A stretch of DNA of 64,000 nt, taken from positions 7,751 to 71,750 of the forward strand of contig CAZHST010000015.1 of the NCBI GenBank assembly GCA_964535215.1. The letters run 5' to 3'. This document shows positions 7,474-15,792 of this stretch, one piece after another. The number at the start of each line of letters is the position of its first letter. Position 1 is the stretch's first letter. The stretch is from JACQHM01 sp964535215 (lineage in GTDB: Bacteria > Methylomirabilota > Methylomirabilia > Methylomirabilales > JACQHM01). A model generated the notes under the pieces. It was not told the DNA's origin and did not search any database. It saw only the letters and a list, made by a program, of their open reading frames with translations. The translations under genes were made by a program, and so were the position numbers.

Positions 7474-8676
7474 ATGTCCATCCAGTTGGACGACTACCGG
7501 GAGGTCGCACCCAAGGGGTCTGTGGACTTCCTCTACCGTTTAAGCGAGCTGGTGAAGGGGAGGAGCTTCCTCCACGTGAGCGCCACCCGGTACGGGGGGG
7601 GTGCCGCCGAGATCCTCCGTCGTTTGGTACCGATGATGAAGGCCCTGGGGGTGGAGGCCCGGTGGGAGGTGATCACAGGGGTTCAGGAGTTCTTCACGTT
7701 CACGAAAAGCCTCTACAACGCCCTCCAGGGTCAGGAGCAGGTGATCACCGAGGAGATGTTAAAGACCTATCTCGAGGTCAACCGGCAGAACGCCCAGGCC
7801 CTGGACCTGGAGGCCGATCTGGTCATGATCCATGATCCCCAGCCGGCCGCCCTGATTGAGCATCGGAAGCGAGGACGATGGGTCTGGCGCTGCCATCTCG
7901 ACGTCTCCCAGCCCCAGCGAAGGGCGTGGAACTTCCTCCGTCAGTTCGTCGGCCGATACGATGCCGCCGTCTTCTCCCTTCCCAGGTTTGCCCAGCGCCT
8001 CAGGATCCCCCAGTTTCTGATCTATCCCTCCATTGATCCCTTGAGCGACAAGAACCGGGAGCTGGCCAGGGGCGAGGTCAACCGGATCCTCGACCGTCTG
8101 GAGATCCCCAGGGACAAACCGATCCTCCTCCAGGTCTCCCCCTTCGACCGGTTTCAGGACCCCTTGGGGGTCATCAACGCTTACCGGCTTGTGAAGAAGT
8201 ACCACAATTGTCGGCTGGTCCTGGCCGGGGGAGGGGTGGTCCATGACCCCGAGCGGGAGGCGCTTTTGGCTGAGGTCCAGGAGGCGGCCGGACGGGACCC
8301 CGACATCCATGTCCTTCAGCTTCCTCCCGAGGCCGACCTGGAGATCAACGCCCTCCAGCGGGCGGCCACCATTGTCCTCCAGAAGTCCCTTAGGGAGGGC
8401 TTCGGCCTGACCGTCTCCGAGGCCATGTGGAAGGGGAAGCCCGTCATCGGGGGGATCGCCGGAGGGATCACGGTCCAGATCTTAAACGACGTCACCGGGT
8501 ACACGGTGCACTCGGTGGAGGGGGCCGCCTTCAGGATCCGCTATCTCTTGGACAACCCGGAGCTGATCGGGAGGATGGGCGGGGCGGCCCGGGAGCACGT
8601 CCGCCGGAACTTCCTGATCACCAGGCACCTGGGGGATTACCTGGCCCTCCTGGTGATCTTCAGCAGAGGTCAGTAG
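7474..8676 (+). CDS. treT: Trehalose glycosyltransferring synthase TreT (GT4)
   Basis: The 400-residue protein is a GT-B retaining glycosyltransferase. The N-terminal half carries FLHVSATRYGGGAAEIL and the donor-binding half carries LREGFGLTVSEAMWKGKPVIGG, both typical of TreT. TreT makes trehalose reversibly from an NDP-glucose and free glucose. An AAGGAGAGGG site precedes the ATG. It is the second of three trehalose routes in the cluster. The 40-bp gap after treS holds no promoter I can see. The conserved EGFGLTVSEA block excludes a mannosyl-glycerate role. Confidence 0.9.
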   Translation: MSIQLDDYREVAPKGSVDFLYRLSELVKGRSFLHVSATRYGGGAAEILRRLVPMMKALGVEARWEVITGVQEFFTFTKSLYNALQGQEQVITEEMLKTYLEVNRQNAQALDLEADLVMIHDPQPAALIEHRKRGRWVWRCHLDVSQPQRRAWNFLRQFVGRYDAAVFSLPRFAQRLRIPQFLIYPSIDPLSDKNRELARGEVNRILDRLEIPRDKPILLQVSPFDRFQDPLGVINAYRLVKKYHNCRLVLAGGGVVHDPEREALLAEVQEAAGRDPDIHVLQLPPEADLEINALQRAATIVLQKSLREGFGLTVSEAMWKGKPVIGGIAGGITVQILNDVTGYTVHSVEGAAFRIRYLLDNPELIGRMGGAAREHVRRNFLITRHLGDYLALLVIFSRGQ

Positions 8677-8678
8677 GG

Positions 8679-9506
8679 ATGGGGACCTTTGTCGTCTTCA
8701 CCGACCTTGACGGGACCCTTTTGGATCATCAGACCTATGCCTTCGAGGCGGCCCGACCGGCCCTGAAGCTCCTCAAGGATCGGGAGATCCCTCTCATCTT
8801 TTGTTCCAGCAAGACCCGGGCCGAGGTGGAGCGCTACCGGAGGCTCTTCCACGACGGGGATCCCTTCATCGTGGAGAATGGAGGGGCTATCTTTATCCCA
8901 AGGGGCTATTTCCCCTTTTCCTTTCCCTATCAGCGGACGGTCGGGAACTATTTGGTGATCGAGCTGGGGGTTCCCTACTTTCACTTGGTCAGGGCCTTGG
9001 ATCAGGCCAAGAGGGAAAGCGGGGTGAAGGTCCTCGCCTTCTCGGATCTGGGGATCCGGGAGGTGGCGATGCTGACCGGGCTTCCCCTGGAAGAGGCCAC
9101 CTTGGCCAAACGGAGGGAGTATGATGAACCCTTTCAAGTGAAGGGAGGTCCAGAAGAGCTGGCCCGTCTCGCAGCCCTCCTTGAGGAAAAGGGTCTCCAT
9201 GTGACGCGTGGTGGAAGGTTCCACCATCTGACGGGAGGATGTGACAAGGGCAGGGCGGTGGCGATGCTGATCGAGCTTTTTCGGAGAAAGCTTGGTTCCT
9301 TGACCACCGTAGCCCTGGGGGACAGCTTAAGCGATCGGCCGATGCTGGAAGTGGTGGACCTCCCCATCCTGGTCCAGAAGGAGGGTGGGCGGTACGATCC
9401 CGAGGTCCAGCTCTCGACGCTGATTTACGCTCCTGGGGTAGGGCCGGAGGGCTGGAATGCGACCCTCCTGGAGCTCTTTGCCCGAGAGGGGGGAAATGGC
9501 CGGTGA
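8679..9506 (+). CDS. mpgP: Mannosyl-3-phosphoglycerate phosphatase (HAD-IIB)
   Basis: The 275-residue protein starts with the HAD nucleophile motif VFTDLDGTLLDH, has the motif II region CSSKTRAEVERYR and the VENGGAIFIP segment typical of the MpgP/YedP group, and ends with the motif IV acidic site GDSLSDRPML. It removes phosphate from mannosyl- (or glucosyl-) 3-phosphoglycerate to release the compatible solute. The ATG lies 2 bp after the treT stop, with a weak ribosome site inside treT. Its natural partner is the GT81 synthase at 3399. The 3' end overlaps the next gene by 11 bp. Confidence 0.9.
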   Translation: MGTFVVFTDLDGTLLDHQTYAFEAARPALKLLKDREIPLIFCSSKTRAEVERYRRLFHDGDPFIVENGGAIFIPRGYFPFSFPYQRTVGNYLVIELGVPYFHLVRALDQAKRESGVKVLAFSDLGIREVAMLTGLPLEEATLAKRREYDEPFQVKGGPEELARLAALLEEKGLHVTRGGRFHHLTGGCDKGRAVAMLIELFRRKLGSLTTVALGDSLSDRPMLEVVDLPILVQKEGGRYDPEVQLSTLIYAPGVGPEGWNATLLELFAREGGNGR

Positions 9507-10764
9507 GAAGGCGGAGGTCCTCTTGAGCGAGGCGGCTCAGGAGGCGGTCAAGAAGATTGGGAGGGCTGAGATCCTGGTGGGGGTCCCGAGCTACAACAAC
9601 GCCAGGACCATCGGGCACGTCGTCCGGATGGTTGCCGCAGGGCTGGCCAGGTACTTCCCCCAGGCCCGCTCGGTGATCGTGAACTCCGATGGGGGTTCCA
9701 GGGATGGGACCCCGGAGGTGGTGGAGCAGGTCCTTGGGGAAAACCCCACCACCTCTCCTGTCCCATCGGCGCTTCCCATCGAGAAGATCGTCACCCCCTA
9801 TCAGGGCATCCCCGGCAAGGGGAGCGCCTTCAGGACCATCTTCAAGATCGCCGAGGAGCTTCAGGTGTCGGCATGCGCCGTCTTTGATGCGGACCTTCGC
9901 TCCATCACCCCTGAGTGGGTGGAGATGCTGATCAGGCCCGTCTACGAGGGAAGCTTCGATTACGTGGCCCCCCTCTATCGTCGCCACAAGTACGATGGGA
10001 CCATCACGAACAGCATTGTCTATCCTCTCACCAGGGCCCTCTACGGCAAGAGGATCCGCCAGCCCATCGGAGGTGACTTCGGCTTCTCGGGGAGCCTGGC
10101 CGTCCACTATTTGAGCCAGGACGTGTGGGAGACGGACGTGGCCCGCTTCGGCATCGACATCTGGATGACGACCACCGCCATCGCCGAGGGGTACCGGGTC
10201 TGCCAGGCCTTTCTTGGGGCCAAGGTTCACGACCCCAAGGATCCGGGGACCGACCTGGCGGCGATGCTCATGCAGGTGGTGGGATCCGTGTTCAGCCTGA
10301 TGGAGGAGCATCAGACCCTGTGGCAGCAGGTCACGAAAAGCGAGCCGGTTCCGACCTTCGGTGTCCCGCACGAGGTCAGCGTCGAGCCGGTCCAGGTGAA
10401 CGTGGAGCGGATGGTGAAGGCTCTCCGCCAGGGACTTCGAGACCTCCTCCCCGTCTGGGAGATCATCCTCTCTCCCGAGACCCTCTCAGAACTTTTGCCC
10501 TTGGGCTTGAAGGATCCGGAGGAGTTCCGGTTCCCTCCCGATCTCTGGGTGCGGGTGATCTATGACTTTGCCCTTGCCTATCATGAGCGGGTCCTCCACC
10601 GGGAGCATCTCCTGAAGTCCCTGACCCCCCTTTACCTGGGGAAGACGGCTTCCTTTGTGATGGAGACGAGGGCCAGCACGGCTGCGGAGGTCGAGGAGAG
10701 CATCGAAGCCCTCTGCGAGCGGTATGAGGCGATGAAGCCCTATCTGGTGGGACGATGGAGGTAA
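9496..10764 (+). CDS. GT78-like (mannosylglycerate-synthase-related) glycosyltransferase
   Basis: The 422-residue protein has a GT-A domain with VGVPSYNNARTIGHVVRM near the N-terminus, the metal site FDADLRSITPEWV, an IGGDFGFSG acceptor segment and a GIDIWMTTTAIAEGY motif, then a helical C-terminal third. The order DAD, PIGGD/PLGGE, GID matches mannosylglycerate synthase of GT78, which makes mannosylglycerate in one step from GDP-mannose and glycerate. Conservation with that enzyme is partial, so the acceptor may differ. I start at 9496, where GAGAGGGGGGAA precedes ATG. It overlaps mpgP, placing a possible single-step route beside the two-step route. Confidence 0.75.
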   Translation: MAGEKAEVLLSEAAQEAVKKIGRAEILVGVPSYNNARTIGHVVRMVAAGLARYFPQARSVIVNSDGGSRDGTPEVVEQVLGENPTTSPVPSALPIEKIVTPYQGIPGKGSAFRTIFKIAEELQVSACAVFDADLRSITPEWVEMLIRPVYEGSFDYVAPLYRRHKYDGTITNSIVYPLTRALYGKRIRQPIGGDFGFSGSLAVHYLSQDVWETDVARFGIDIWMTTTAIAEGYRVCQAFLGAKVHDPKDPGTDLAAMLMQVVGSVFSLMEEHQTLWQQVTKSEPVPTFGVPHEVSVEPVQVNVERMVKALRQGLRDLLPVWEIILSPETLSELLPLGLKDPEEFRFPPDLWVRVIYDFALAYHERVLHREHLLKSLTPLYLGKTASFVMETRASTAAEVEESIEALCERYEAMKPYLVGRWR

Positions 10765-10767
10765 GCC

Positions 10768-11469
10768 ATGAGCGAGTTGTTGCAGGAAGCGATCGTGGAG
10801 GCCTTCCGGGAGACGGTAAAGGGGATTGGCGTGTTCCTCCCGAGACTCTTGCTCCTGATCTCCCTCCTGGTGGTTGGGACCATGGTGGGGTGGGTCCTCA
10901 AGGCCCTTTTGCTTCGGATCCTGAAGGCCGTGCGGTTCGACTCGATCAGCGAGCGTTCGGGCCTGACCTCGGCCCTGACGCGGGGTGGGGTCAGGCGAGC
11001 GCCATCCCAGATCCTGGGGCTGATCGCCTTCTGGGTGGTCTTCCTCTTCTTTGCCTTCGCGGGGGTGAACCTTCTGAACCTCCCGGCGGCGACGGACCTC
11101 ATGGGTCTGGTCCTCCGCTTCTTCCCCCACCTCCTGGCCGCGTTGCTGGTCCTCTTGGTAGGGTGGCTCTTGGCCAACTTCTTCGCCCAGGCGGCCTTGA
11201 TCGCCGGGGTGAACGCCCAGTTCCCTGGGGCCCGCTTTGTGGCCAGCGCCGTCCGCTGGGGGATCTTGAGTTTGACCCTGGCGATGGTCCTGACGCAACT
11301 GGGGATCGCCAAGGAGATCGTGGTGGCCGCCTTCTCCATCGCCTTTGGCGGCGTGGTCCTGGCCTTGGCCATCGCCTTCGGCCTGGGGGGAAGGGACCTG
11401 GCCAAGGAGCTGCTGGAGCGGAGTTTCCAGGAGCGGGTGAAACCCGGGGACGAGCTCTCCCATCTCTAA
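10768..11469 (+). CDS. Channel-like membrane protein related to MscS transmembrane region
   Basis: The 233-residue protein has about five hydrophobic helices (near residues 22-48, 80-100, 110-140, 165-185 and 190-210). The last contains AFSIAFGGVVLALAIAFGLGGRDLAKELLE, the Gly/Ala-rich pore-lining helix seen in MscS relatives of the 'conserved TM helix' (CmpX) type. It lacks the cytoplasmic beta domain of true MscS. GGAGGT lies inside the end of the previous gene and positions the ATG. It directly precedes a full MscS gene, so the pair may form or tune an osmotic release valve. Direct mechanosensing is inferred. Confidence 0.82.
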   Translation: MSELLQEAIVEAFRETVKGIGVFLPRLLLLISLLVVGTMVGWVLKALLLRILKAVRFDSISERSGLTSALTRGGVRRAPSQILGLIAFWVVFLFFAFAGVNLLNLPAATDLMGLVLRFFPHLLAALLVLLVGWLLANFFAQAALIAGVNAQFPGARFVASAVRWGILSLTLAMVLTQLGIAKEIVVAAFSIAFGGVVLALAIAFGLGGRDLAKELLERSFQERVKPGDELSHL

Positions 11470-11480
11470 AGGGTGAACCA

Positions 11481-12551
11481 ATGACCCAAGAGCGAGTGGT
11501 GGGTTTCCTCACGGTTGCTGCCATCGGTCTCGGCCTCGGGGCTGCGCTCCTGTTGGTGAGGAGCCTGGTCTTCAGGGCCCTTCACCGTTGGGCCGCCCGG
11601 ACCGACACCCATCTGGATGACCTCATCATCAAGATGATCAAGGGGCCAAGCCTCTTCTGGGCCTTGGCCGTGGGCCTCTACGGCATCCTGGAAGCTGCCC
11701 CCATCCCGGGAAACCTGGCGAAGTTTGCCCACACGCTGTTAAGCGCCGTCGTGATCCTTTCCGTCTCCTGGGCCCTGGCGAACCTCCTGGCAGGGCTGAT
11801 CACCTATTATGCTGACCGGGTCCGGCTGGATGTCCCCGTCACGGGCCTGGGGCGGACGCTGACGAAGGTTCTTGTCCTCCTCCTGGGCGGGTTCATCCTG
11901 TTAAACAGCTTGGGGATCTCCATCACCCCCCTTCTCACCGCCCTGGGCGTCGGGGGTCTGGCCGTTGCCCTTGCCCTTCAGGATACCCTCTCTAACCTCT
12001 TTGCCGGCCTCCATATCCTGATTGAGAAGTCAATCCGGGTTGGCGACTACGTGAAGCTGGACTCAGGGCAGGAGGGGTACGTGGTGGACATCGGCTGGCG
12101 GACCACCCGGATCAGGATGCTCCCGAACAACATGATCATTGTCCCCAACGCGAAGCTGGCTCAGGCCATCGTGACCAACTACTACCTCCCCGAGAAACGG
12201 ATGGCCCTCTTGGTGCCCATCAGCGTCAGCTATGGCTCTGATCCGGAGCATATCGAGCGGGTCCTGGTCGAGGAGGCCAAGAAGGCGACTTCAGAGGTTC
12301 CAGGGCTTTTGGCCGATCCCCCCCCTTTTGTGCGGTTCATCCCGGGCTTCGGTGATTCCTCCCTGGACTTCACCCTGATCTGTCAGGTGGAGGAGTTTGT
12401 GGACCAGTACCTGGCTCAGCATGAACTGCGCAAGCGGATCTTCAAACGGTTTAGGGAAGAGGGGATCGAGATCCCGTTCCCGCAGCGGACCGTCCACGTG
12501 CGGTACGAGGATAGGCGGGAAGGGGGTGCCGTTGGGAAACCGCCATCTTGA
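11481..12551 (+). CDS. Mechanosensitive channel of the MscS family
   Basis: This 356-residue protein has four or five N-terminal membrane helices, then the MscS pore helix and gate region GVGGLAVALALQDTLSNLFAGLHI, then the beta domain (IRVGDYVKLDSGQEGYVVDIGWRTTRIRMLPN, NMIIVPNAKL) and an alpha/beta C-terminus. These channels open under membrane tension and release solutes during osmotic downshock. The ATG at 11481 follows AAAGGGTGA, a modest ribosome site. The position inside a trehalose/glycosylglycerate cluster suggests release of the solutes made by its neighbours. A short GC-rich inverted repeat (CCGGC/GCCGG, 12552-12567) follows the stop but has no T-run. Confidence 0.93.
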   Translation: MTQERVVGFLTVAAIGLGLGAALLLVRSLVFRALHRWAARTDTHLDDLIIKMIKGPSLFWALAVGLYGILEAAPIPGNLAKFAHTLLSAVVILSVSWALANLLAGLITYYADRVRLDVPVTGLGRTLTKVLVLLLGGFILLNSLGISITPLLTALGVGGLAVALALQDTLSNLFAGLHILIEKSIRVGDYVKLDSGQEGYVVDIGWRTTRIRMLPNNMIIVPNAKLAQAIVTNYYLPEKRMALLVPISVSYGSDPEHIERVLVEEAKKATSEVPGLLADPPPFVRFIPGFGDSSLDFTLICQVEEFVDQYLAQHELRKRIFKRFREEGIEIPFPQRTVHVRYEDRREGGAVGKPPS

Positions 12552-12704
12552 CCGGCCAACGAGCCGGCGGGGATCTGTAAGCTTATGGTAGCCTTTCTCA
12601 TCATGCGAAGGCGTGGGCGGGAGGAGCGTAAGCCCCGGCCCCCACCGGGAGGGGATCCGGGTCAGCTTTGATTCCGAGGATCGCCTAGAATAAGGAGAAG
12701 GATC

Positions 12705-14165
12705 ATGGACGGCTTCGAGAGTTTGAAGGATCTCGTCCGAACCAAGCTCCGGGACACCCTCCTCGTTGTGGCCTCCAACCGGGAGCCGTACATCCACCTC
12801 TACGGGGAGGAGGGGATCAGCGAGATCAGGCCGCCCAGCGGCCTGGTGACGGCGCTGGATCCTGTCATGCGGGCGGTTGGAGGGGTCTGGGTGGCCTCCA
12901 ACTGGGACCTTCAGGTGGAGGAAGAGCGCGTTCAGATCCCGATCGCCGACCCTTCCTACACCCTCAGGCGGATCCATCTCTCGAAGGCCCAGCAGGATGG
13001 CTTCTACTACGGGTTCTCCAACGAGATGCTCTGGCCCCTTTGCCACATCGTCCACATCCGTCCCAGCTTCCGGAGGACCGACTGGGAACAGTACGTGGAG
13101 GTCAACAGGCTCTTCGCCAAAACAATCCTGGAGGAGGTTGAGGGTCGGGATGCCCTCGTGTGGGTCCAGGACTTTCACCTGGCCCTGGTCCCGCGGTTTT
13201 TGAAGGAGGAGAGGCCGGATCTCCTGGTTGGTCACTTCTGGCACATCCCCTGGCCCAACCCTGAGGCGTTCCGGATTTGTCCCTGGAAGCGGGAGATCCT
13301 GGAAGGGCTGCTGGGGGCGGATCTGTTGGGGTTCCACATCCGGTACCACTGCGACAATTTTTTGAAGACGGTCGGGATGGAGCTGGAGGCGCGGGTGATT
13401 GATGAGGCCTCGGCGGTCCAGTACCAGAACCACACGACGTATGTGAAGCCCTTCCCCATCAGCATTGACTACCGGGAGATCCGGCGCCAGCTCGAGGGGC
13501 CTGAGGTGAAGGATGAGCTGGCGAAGATCCAGAAGCTCTTGAGAAAGAGGCCGGAGTTCTTGGCCGTAGGGGTCGATCGGGTCGATTACACCAAGGGGAT
13601 CCTGGAGCGGATCCAGGCCATTGACCGGTTCCTGGAGAAGTATCCTGAGTACCAGGGGCGCTTTGTCTACCTCGGGATTGGTTCCCCCAGTCGGATCCAC
13701 CTCCACGAGTACAAACGCCTCTGGAGCAATGTCCTGGATCTGATCGAGACGGTCAACTGGCGCTACCGTTCCGATCAGTACCGTCCCATCCTCTTCCGGG
13801 ATGAACACGTGAGCTATCCCCGGATCCTGGCCTATTTCATGAGCGCTGATCTTGCCCTGGTCAGTGCCCTCCACGACGGGATGAACCTGGTGGCCAAAGA
13901 GTTCATCGCCTCCCAGCCTGAGGAGGACCCGGGGATCTTGATCTTGAGCCAGTTCACCGGGGCCGCCCGGGAGCTCCACGAGGCCGTCCTGGTGAACCCT
14001 TACGACACCGAGGTCTTCGCTGACACGATCAAGATGGTCCTGGAGATGCCGAAGGAGGAGAAGGAGCGGAGGAACCGGTGGCTCCAGGAGTGGATCAGGG
14101 AGCATGACATCTACTGGTGGGCCTTCTCGTTCCTGAACGAGATGGTTTCCCTGAAGCGGGGCTAA
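12705..14165 (+). CDS. otsA: Alpha,alpha-trehalose-phosphate synthase OtsA (GT20)
   Basis: The 486-residue GT20 enzyme joins glucose from UDP- or GDP-glucose to glucose-6-phosphate. Visible motifs are WVQDFHLALVPRFL, GVDRVDYTKGILERIQAIDR (phosphate and nucleotide binding), the FVYLGIGSPSR segment, and ALHDGMNLVAKEFIASQ with ILSQFTGAARELHEA near the C-terminus. The N-terminal loop reads SNREPYIH and PSGLVTAL rather than the E. coli form, as in many diverged OtsA proteins. AAGGAGAAGG precedes the ATG. The 153-bp gap before it is the largest between intact genes of the cluster and carries a TAGAAT -10-like element without a good -35. It is followed after one base by otsB. Confidence 0.94.
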   Translation: MDGFESLKDLVRTKLRDTLLVVASNREPYIHLYGEEGISEIRPPSGLVTALDPVMRAVGGVWVASNWDLQVEEERVQIPIADPSYTLRRIHLSKAQQDGFYYGFSNEMLWPLCHIVHIRPSFRRTDWEQYVEVNRLFAKTILEEVEGRDALVWVQDFHLALVPRFLKEERPDLLVGHFWHIPWPNPEAFRICPWKREILEGLLGADLLGFHIRYHCDNFLKTVGMELEARVIDEASAVQYQNHTTYVKPFPISIDYREIRRQLEGPEVKDELAKIQKLLRKRPEFLAVGVDRVDYTKGILERIQAIDRFLEKYPEYQGRFVYLGIGSPSRIHLHEYKRLWSNVLDLIETVNWRYRSDQYRPILFRDEHVSYPRILAYFMSADLALVSALHDGMNLVAKEFIASQPEEDPGILILSQFTGAARELHEAVLVNPYDTEVFADTIKMVLEMPKEEKERRNRWLQEWIREHDIYWWAFSFLNEMVSLKRG

Positions 14166-14166
14166 G

Positions 14167-14988
14167 GTGCGATCGTTGTTCGAGGTTTGGGAGGAGGTAG
14201 CCCCCCGTCTCGTCTCGGCCTCTTTCCTCCTGGCCCTTTTCGACTTCGACGGCACCTTAGCCCCCATCGTTGAGCGGCCCGAGGAGGCGTCCCTCCCGAC
14301 CCCGGTCAGGCGGCTCCTGGCCGAGCTTGTCCTGGACCCGTCTCTCCAGGTCGGGGTTATCAGTGGCCGGTCCCTCGAAGATGTGAAGGACAGGGTGGGG
14401 TTGGAAGGGATCTTCTACGCCGGGAACCACGGGTTGGAGGTTGAAGGACCGGGATTTCACTTCGTCCATCCTTTAGCCGTGGCTTCCCGCCCCCTCCTGG
14501 AGGAGGCGAAGAGGCGGCTGGCCGAGGTTGTCACGCACTTTCCCGGAGCGCTCGTGGAGGACAAGGGGCTGACGCTCGCCTTCCATCTCCGTCCCCTCCC
14601 TGGGGACCTGCAGGTCCAGGCGAAGGCCAGGGCCGAAGCGGTGTTGGCTCCCTTCTTCGCCTCCGGACGCCTGTGGAGGGCCGAGGGGAAGCTGGTCCTC
14701 GAGGCCAGGCCGCCTGTTGCCTGGGACAAAGGGTGGACCGTCCGGTTTCTCACGGAGAGGATCAGGGCCCGGGGGATGGAACCGCTGGTTCTTTACGCCG
14801 GTGATGATGAAACGGATGAGGCGGCCTTTGCCGCTGTGGGAGATGGGGGGATAGGGATCTACGTTGGTGAGCCTTGGGAGGGAGGGAAGGCCTCTTTTTT
14901 TCTAAGGCGATCGGAGGAGATGGTCCATTTCTTGAAACGGCTTTTGACGCTCCGGAGGAGGAGAGGGGATGCCCATCCCACCGGGTGA
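14167..14988 (+). CDS. otsB: Trehalose-6-phosphate phosphatase OtsB
   Basis: The 273-residue HAD phosphatase opens with FDFDGTLAPIVERPEEA, contains GVISGRSLEDVKDRVG and YAGNHGLEVEGPG, and ends with the acidic site YAGDDETDEAAFAAV. It hydrolyses trehalose-6-phosphate made by OtsA. It starts with GTG one base after the otsA stop and so is almost certainly co-transcribed. The last 20 bp overlap the next small gene. Confidence 0.94.
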   Translation: MRSLFEVWEEVAPRLVSASFLLALFDFDGTLAPIVERPEEASLPTPVRRLLAELVLDPSLQVGVISGRSLEDVKDRVGLEGIFYAGNHGLEVEGPGFHFVHPLAVASRPLLEEAKRRLAEVVTHFPGALVEDKGLTLAFHLRPLPGDLQVQAKARAEAVLAPFFASGRLWRAEGKLVLEARPPVAWDKGWTVRFLTERIRARGMEPLVLYAGDDETDEAAFAAVGDGGIGIYVGEPWEGGKASFFLRRSEEMVHFLKRLLTLRRRRGDAHPTG

Positions 14989-15163
14989 ACTCAGGAGGCT
15001 TCGTGATGAAGAACGGCGTCGGGCAGCCGCCCACCGCCGGATCCGGCGGGAGCGGCTTCTGAAACGGCTCTTCTGGATCCTCTTCGGGGTCCTGTTTCTT
15101 GTCTCCCTCTTCCTGGCCATGCCCCACATCAGCTCGTGGTTGATGGCCCTCGGGGCTCTTTAA
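14969..15163 (+). CDS. Small single-span membrane protein
   Basis: The 64-residue product has a strongly basic, Arg-rich N-terminal half and one hydrophobic helix (about residues 35-52, FWILFGVLFLVSLFLAMP). The positive-inside rule would put the N-terminus in the cytoplasm. The ATG overlaps otsB and follows a strong purine-rich ribosome site (GGAGGAGGAGAGG). I recognise no family. It is the last gene before the terminator at 15257, so it belongs to the solute operon. Confidence 0.65.
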   Translation: MPIPPGELRRLRDEERRRAAAHRRIRRERLLKRLFWILFGVLFLVSLFLAMPHISSWLMALGAL

Positions 15164-15256
15164 GCAGGGAGGAGAGCTGGCCGGGCAGGGATGGGTCAGT
15201 CGCTTTCAGCCCCCGGGACGTTCCCGGCGGCTTTGCCCTGGGATCGTCAGGTAATC

Positions 15257-15278
15257 GCCCCCGAGGAGGGGGCTTTTT
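15257..15278 (+). terminator. Rho-independent terminator closing the solute cluster
   Basis: GCCCCC and GGGGGC form a perfect 6-bp GC stem around the loop GAGGA, followed at once by TTTTT. It lies 94 bp after the last gene of the cluster and 40 bp before sodN, and is the clearest intrinsic terminator in the window. Confidence 0.8.
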
Positions 15279-15318
15279 GTCAAATCCCAATCTGGGTTCC
15301 CTTTGAAAGGAGGAGAGG

Positions 15319-15792
15319 ATGCTCAAGAAGATCGTGTCGAGGTTGGGGGAGCGTTTCCAGGTTCCTGAGGTTGAGGCCCACTGCGACGGACCCTGCGGGA
15401 TCTACGATCCCGCATCGGCCCGGATTGCGGCGGAGGCTGTCCTTTCCATGACGAAGAAGCTGAACGCCCTTGAACCCCCGGTAGAAGGTGACCGGGCAGC
15501 CTTGATCGCTTACCAGAACACCCTCTCCCGCTATGTCAAGATCAAGGAGGAGCAGGCAGAGATCGCCAAGCGGGAGCTCCTCATCCTCTGGACCGACTAC
15601 TTTAAGCCGGAGCACCTGGAGATGTTCCCGAACCTCCACGACCTCTTCTGGAGGGCAGCGAAGCTCTGTTCGGCCTGCAAGGTGAATGTGAGTGAGCAGC
15701 ATGCGATGGATCTCCTGAAGGCTGTTCAAGAGATCCATGACATCTTCTGGAAGACCAAAAAGCGTGAGGTGGCATGGTACACCGCTGGGTAG
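15319..15792 (+). CDS. sodN: Nickel-containing superoxide dismutase
   Basis: The 157-residue protein carries the nickel hook HCDGPCGIY at residues 21-29, including the H21, C22 and C26 equivalents of the Ni-SOD ligands. The preceding 20 residues form the propeptide removed during maturation so that H21 becomes the new N-terminus. The rest is the four-helix body (YDPASARIAAEAVLSMTKK and later helices). It dismutates superoxide in the cytoplasm. AAGGAGGAG precedes the ATG. The 3' end overlaps the maturation protease gene by 19 bp. No nickel transporter or Nur-type site is visible nearby. Confidence 0.96.
   Translation: MLKKIVSRLGERFQVPEVEAHCDGPCGIYDPASARIAAEAVLSMTKKLNALEPPVEGDRAALIAYQNTLSRYVKIKEEQAEIAKRELLILWTDYFKPEHLEMFPNLHDLFWRAAKLCSACKVNVSEQHAMDLLKAVQEIHDIFWKTKKREVAWYTAG

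Noticed and set aside
12291..14267. Long open frame on the minus strand opposite otsA
   Set aside because: Its translation is Pro/Gly/Asp/Leu-rich and lies exactly opposite a GT20 gene; typical GC-rich shadow.
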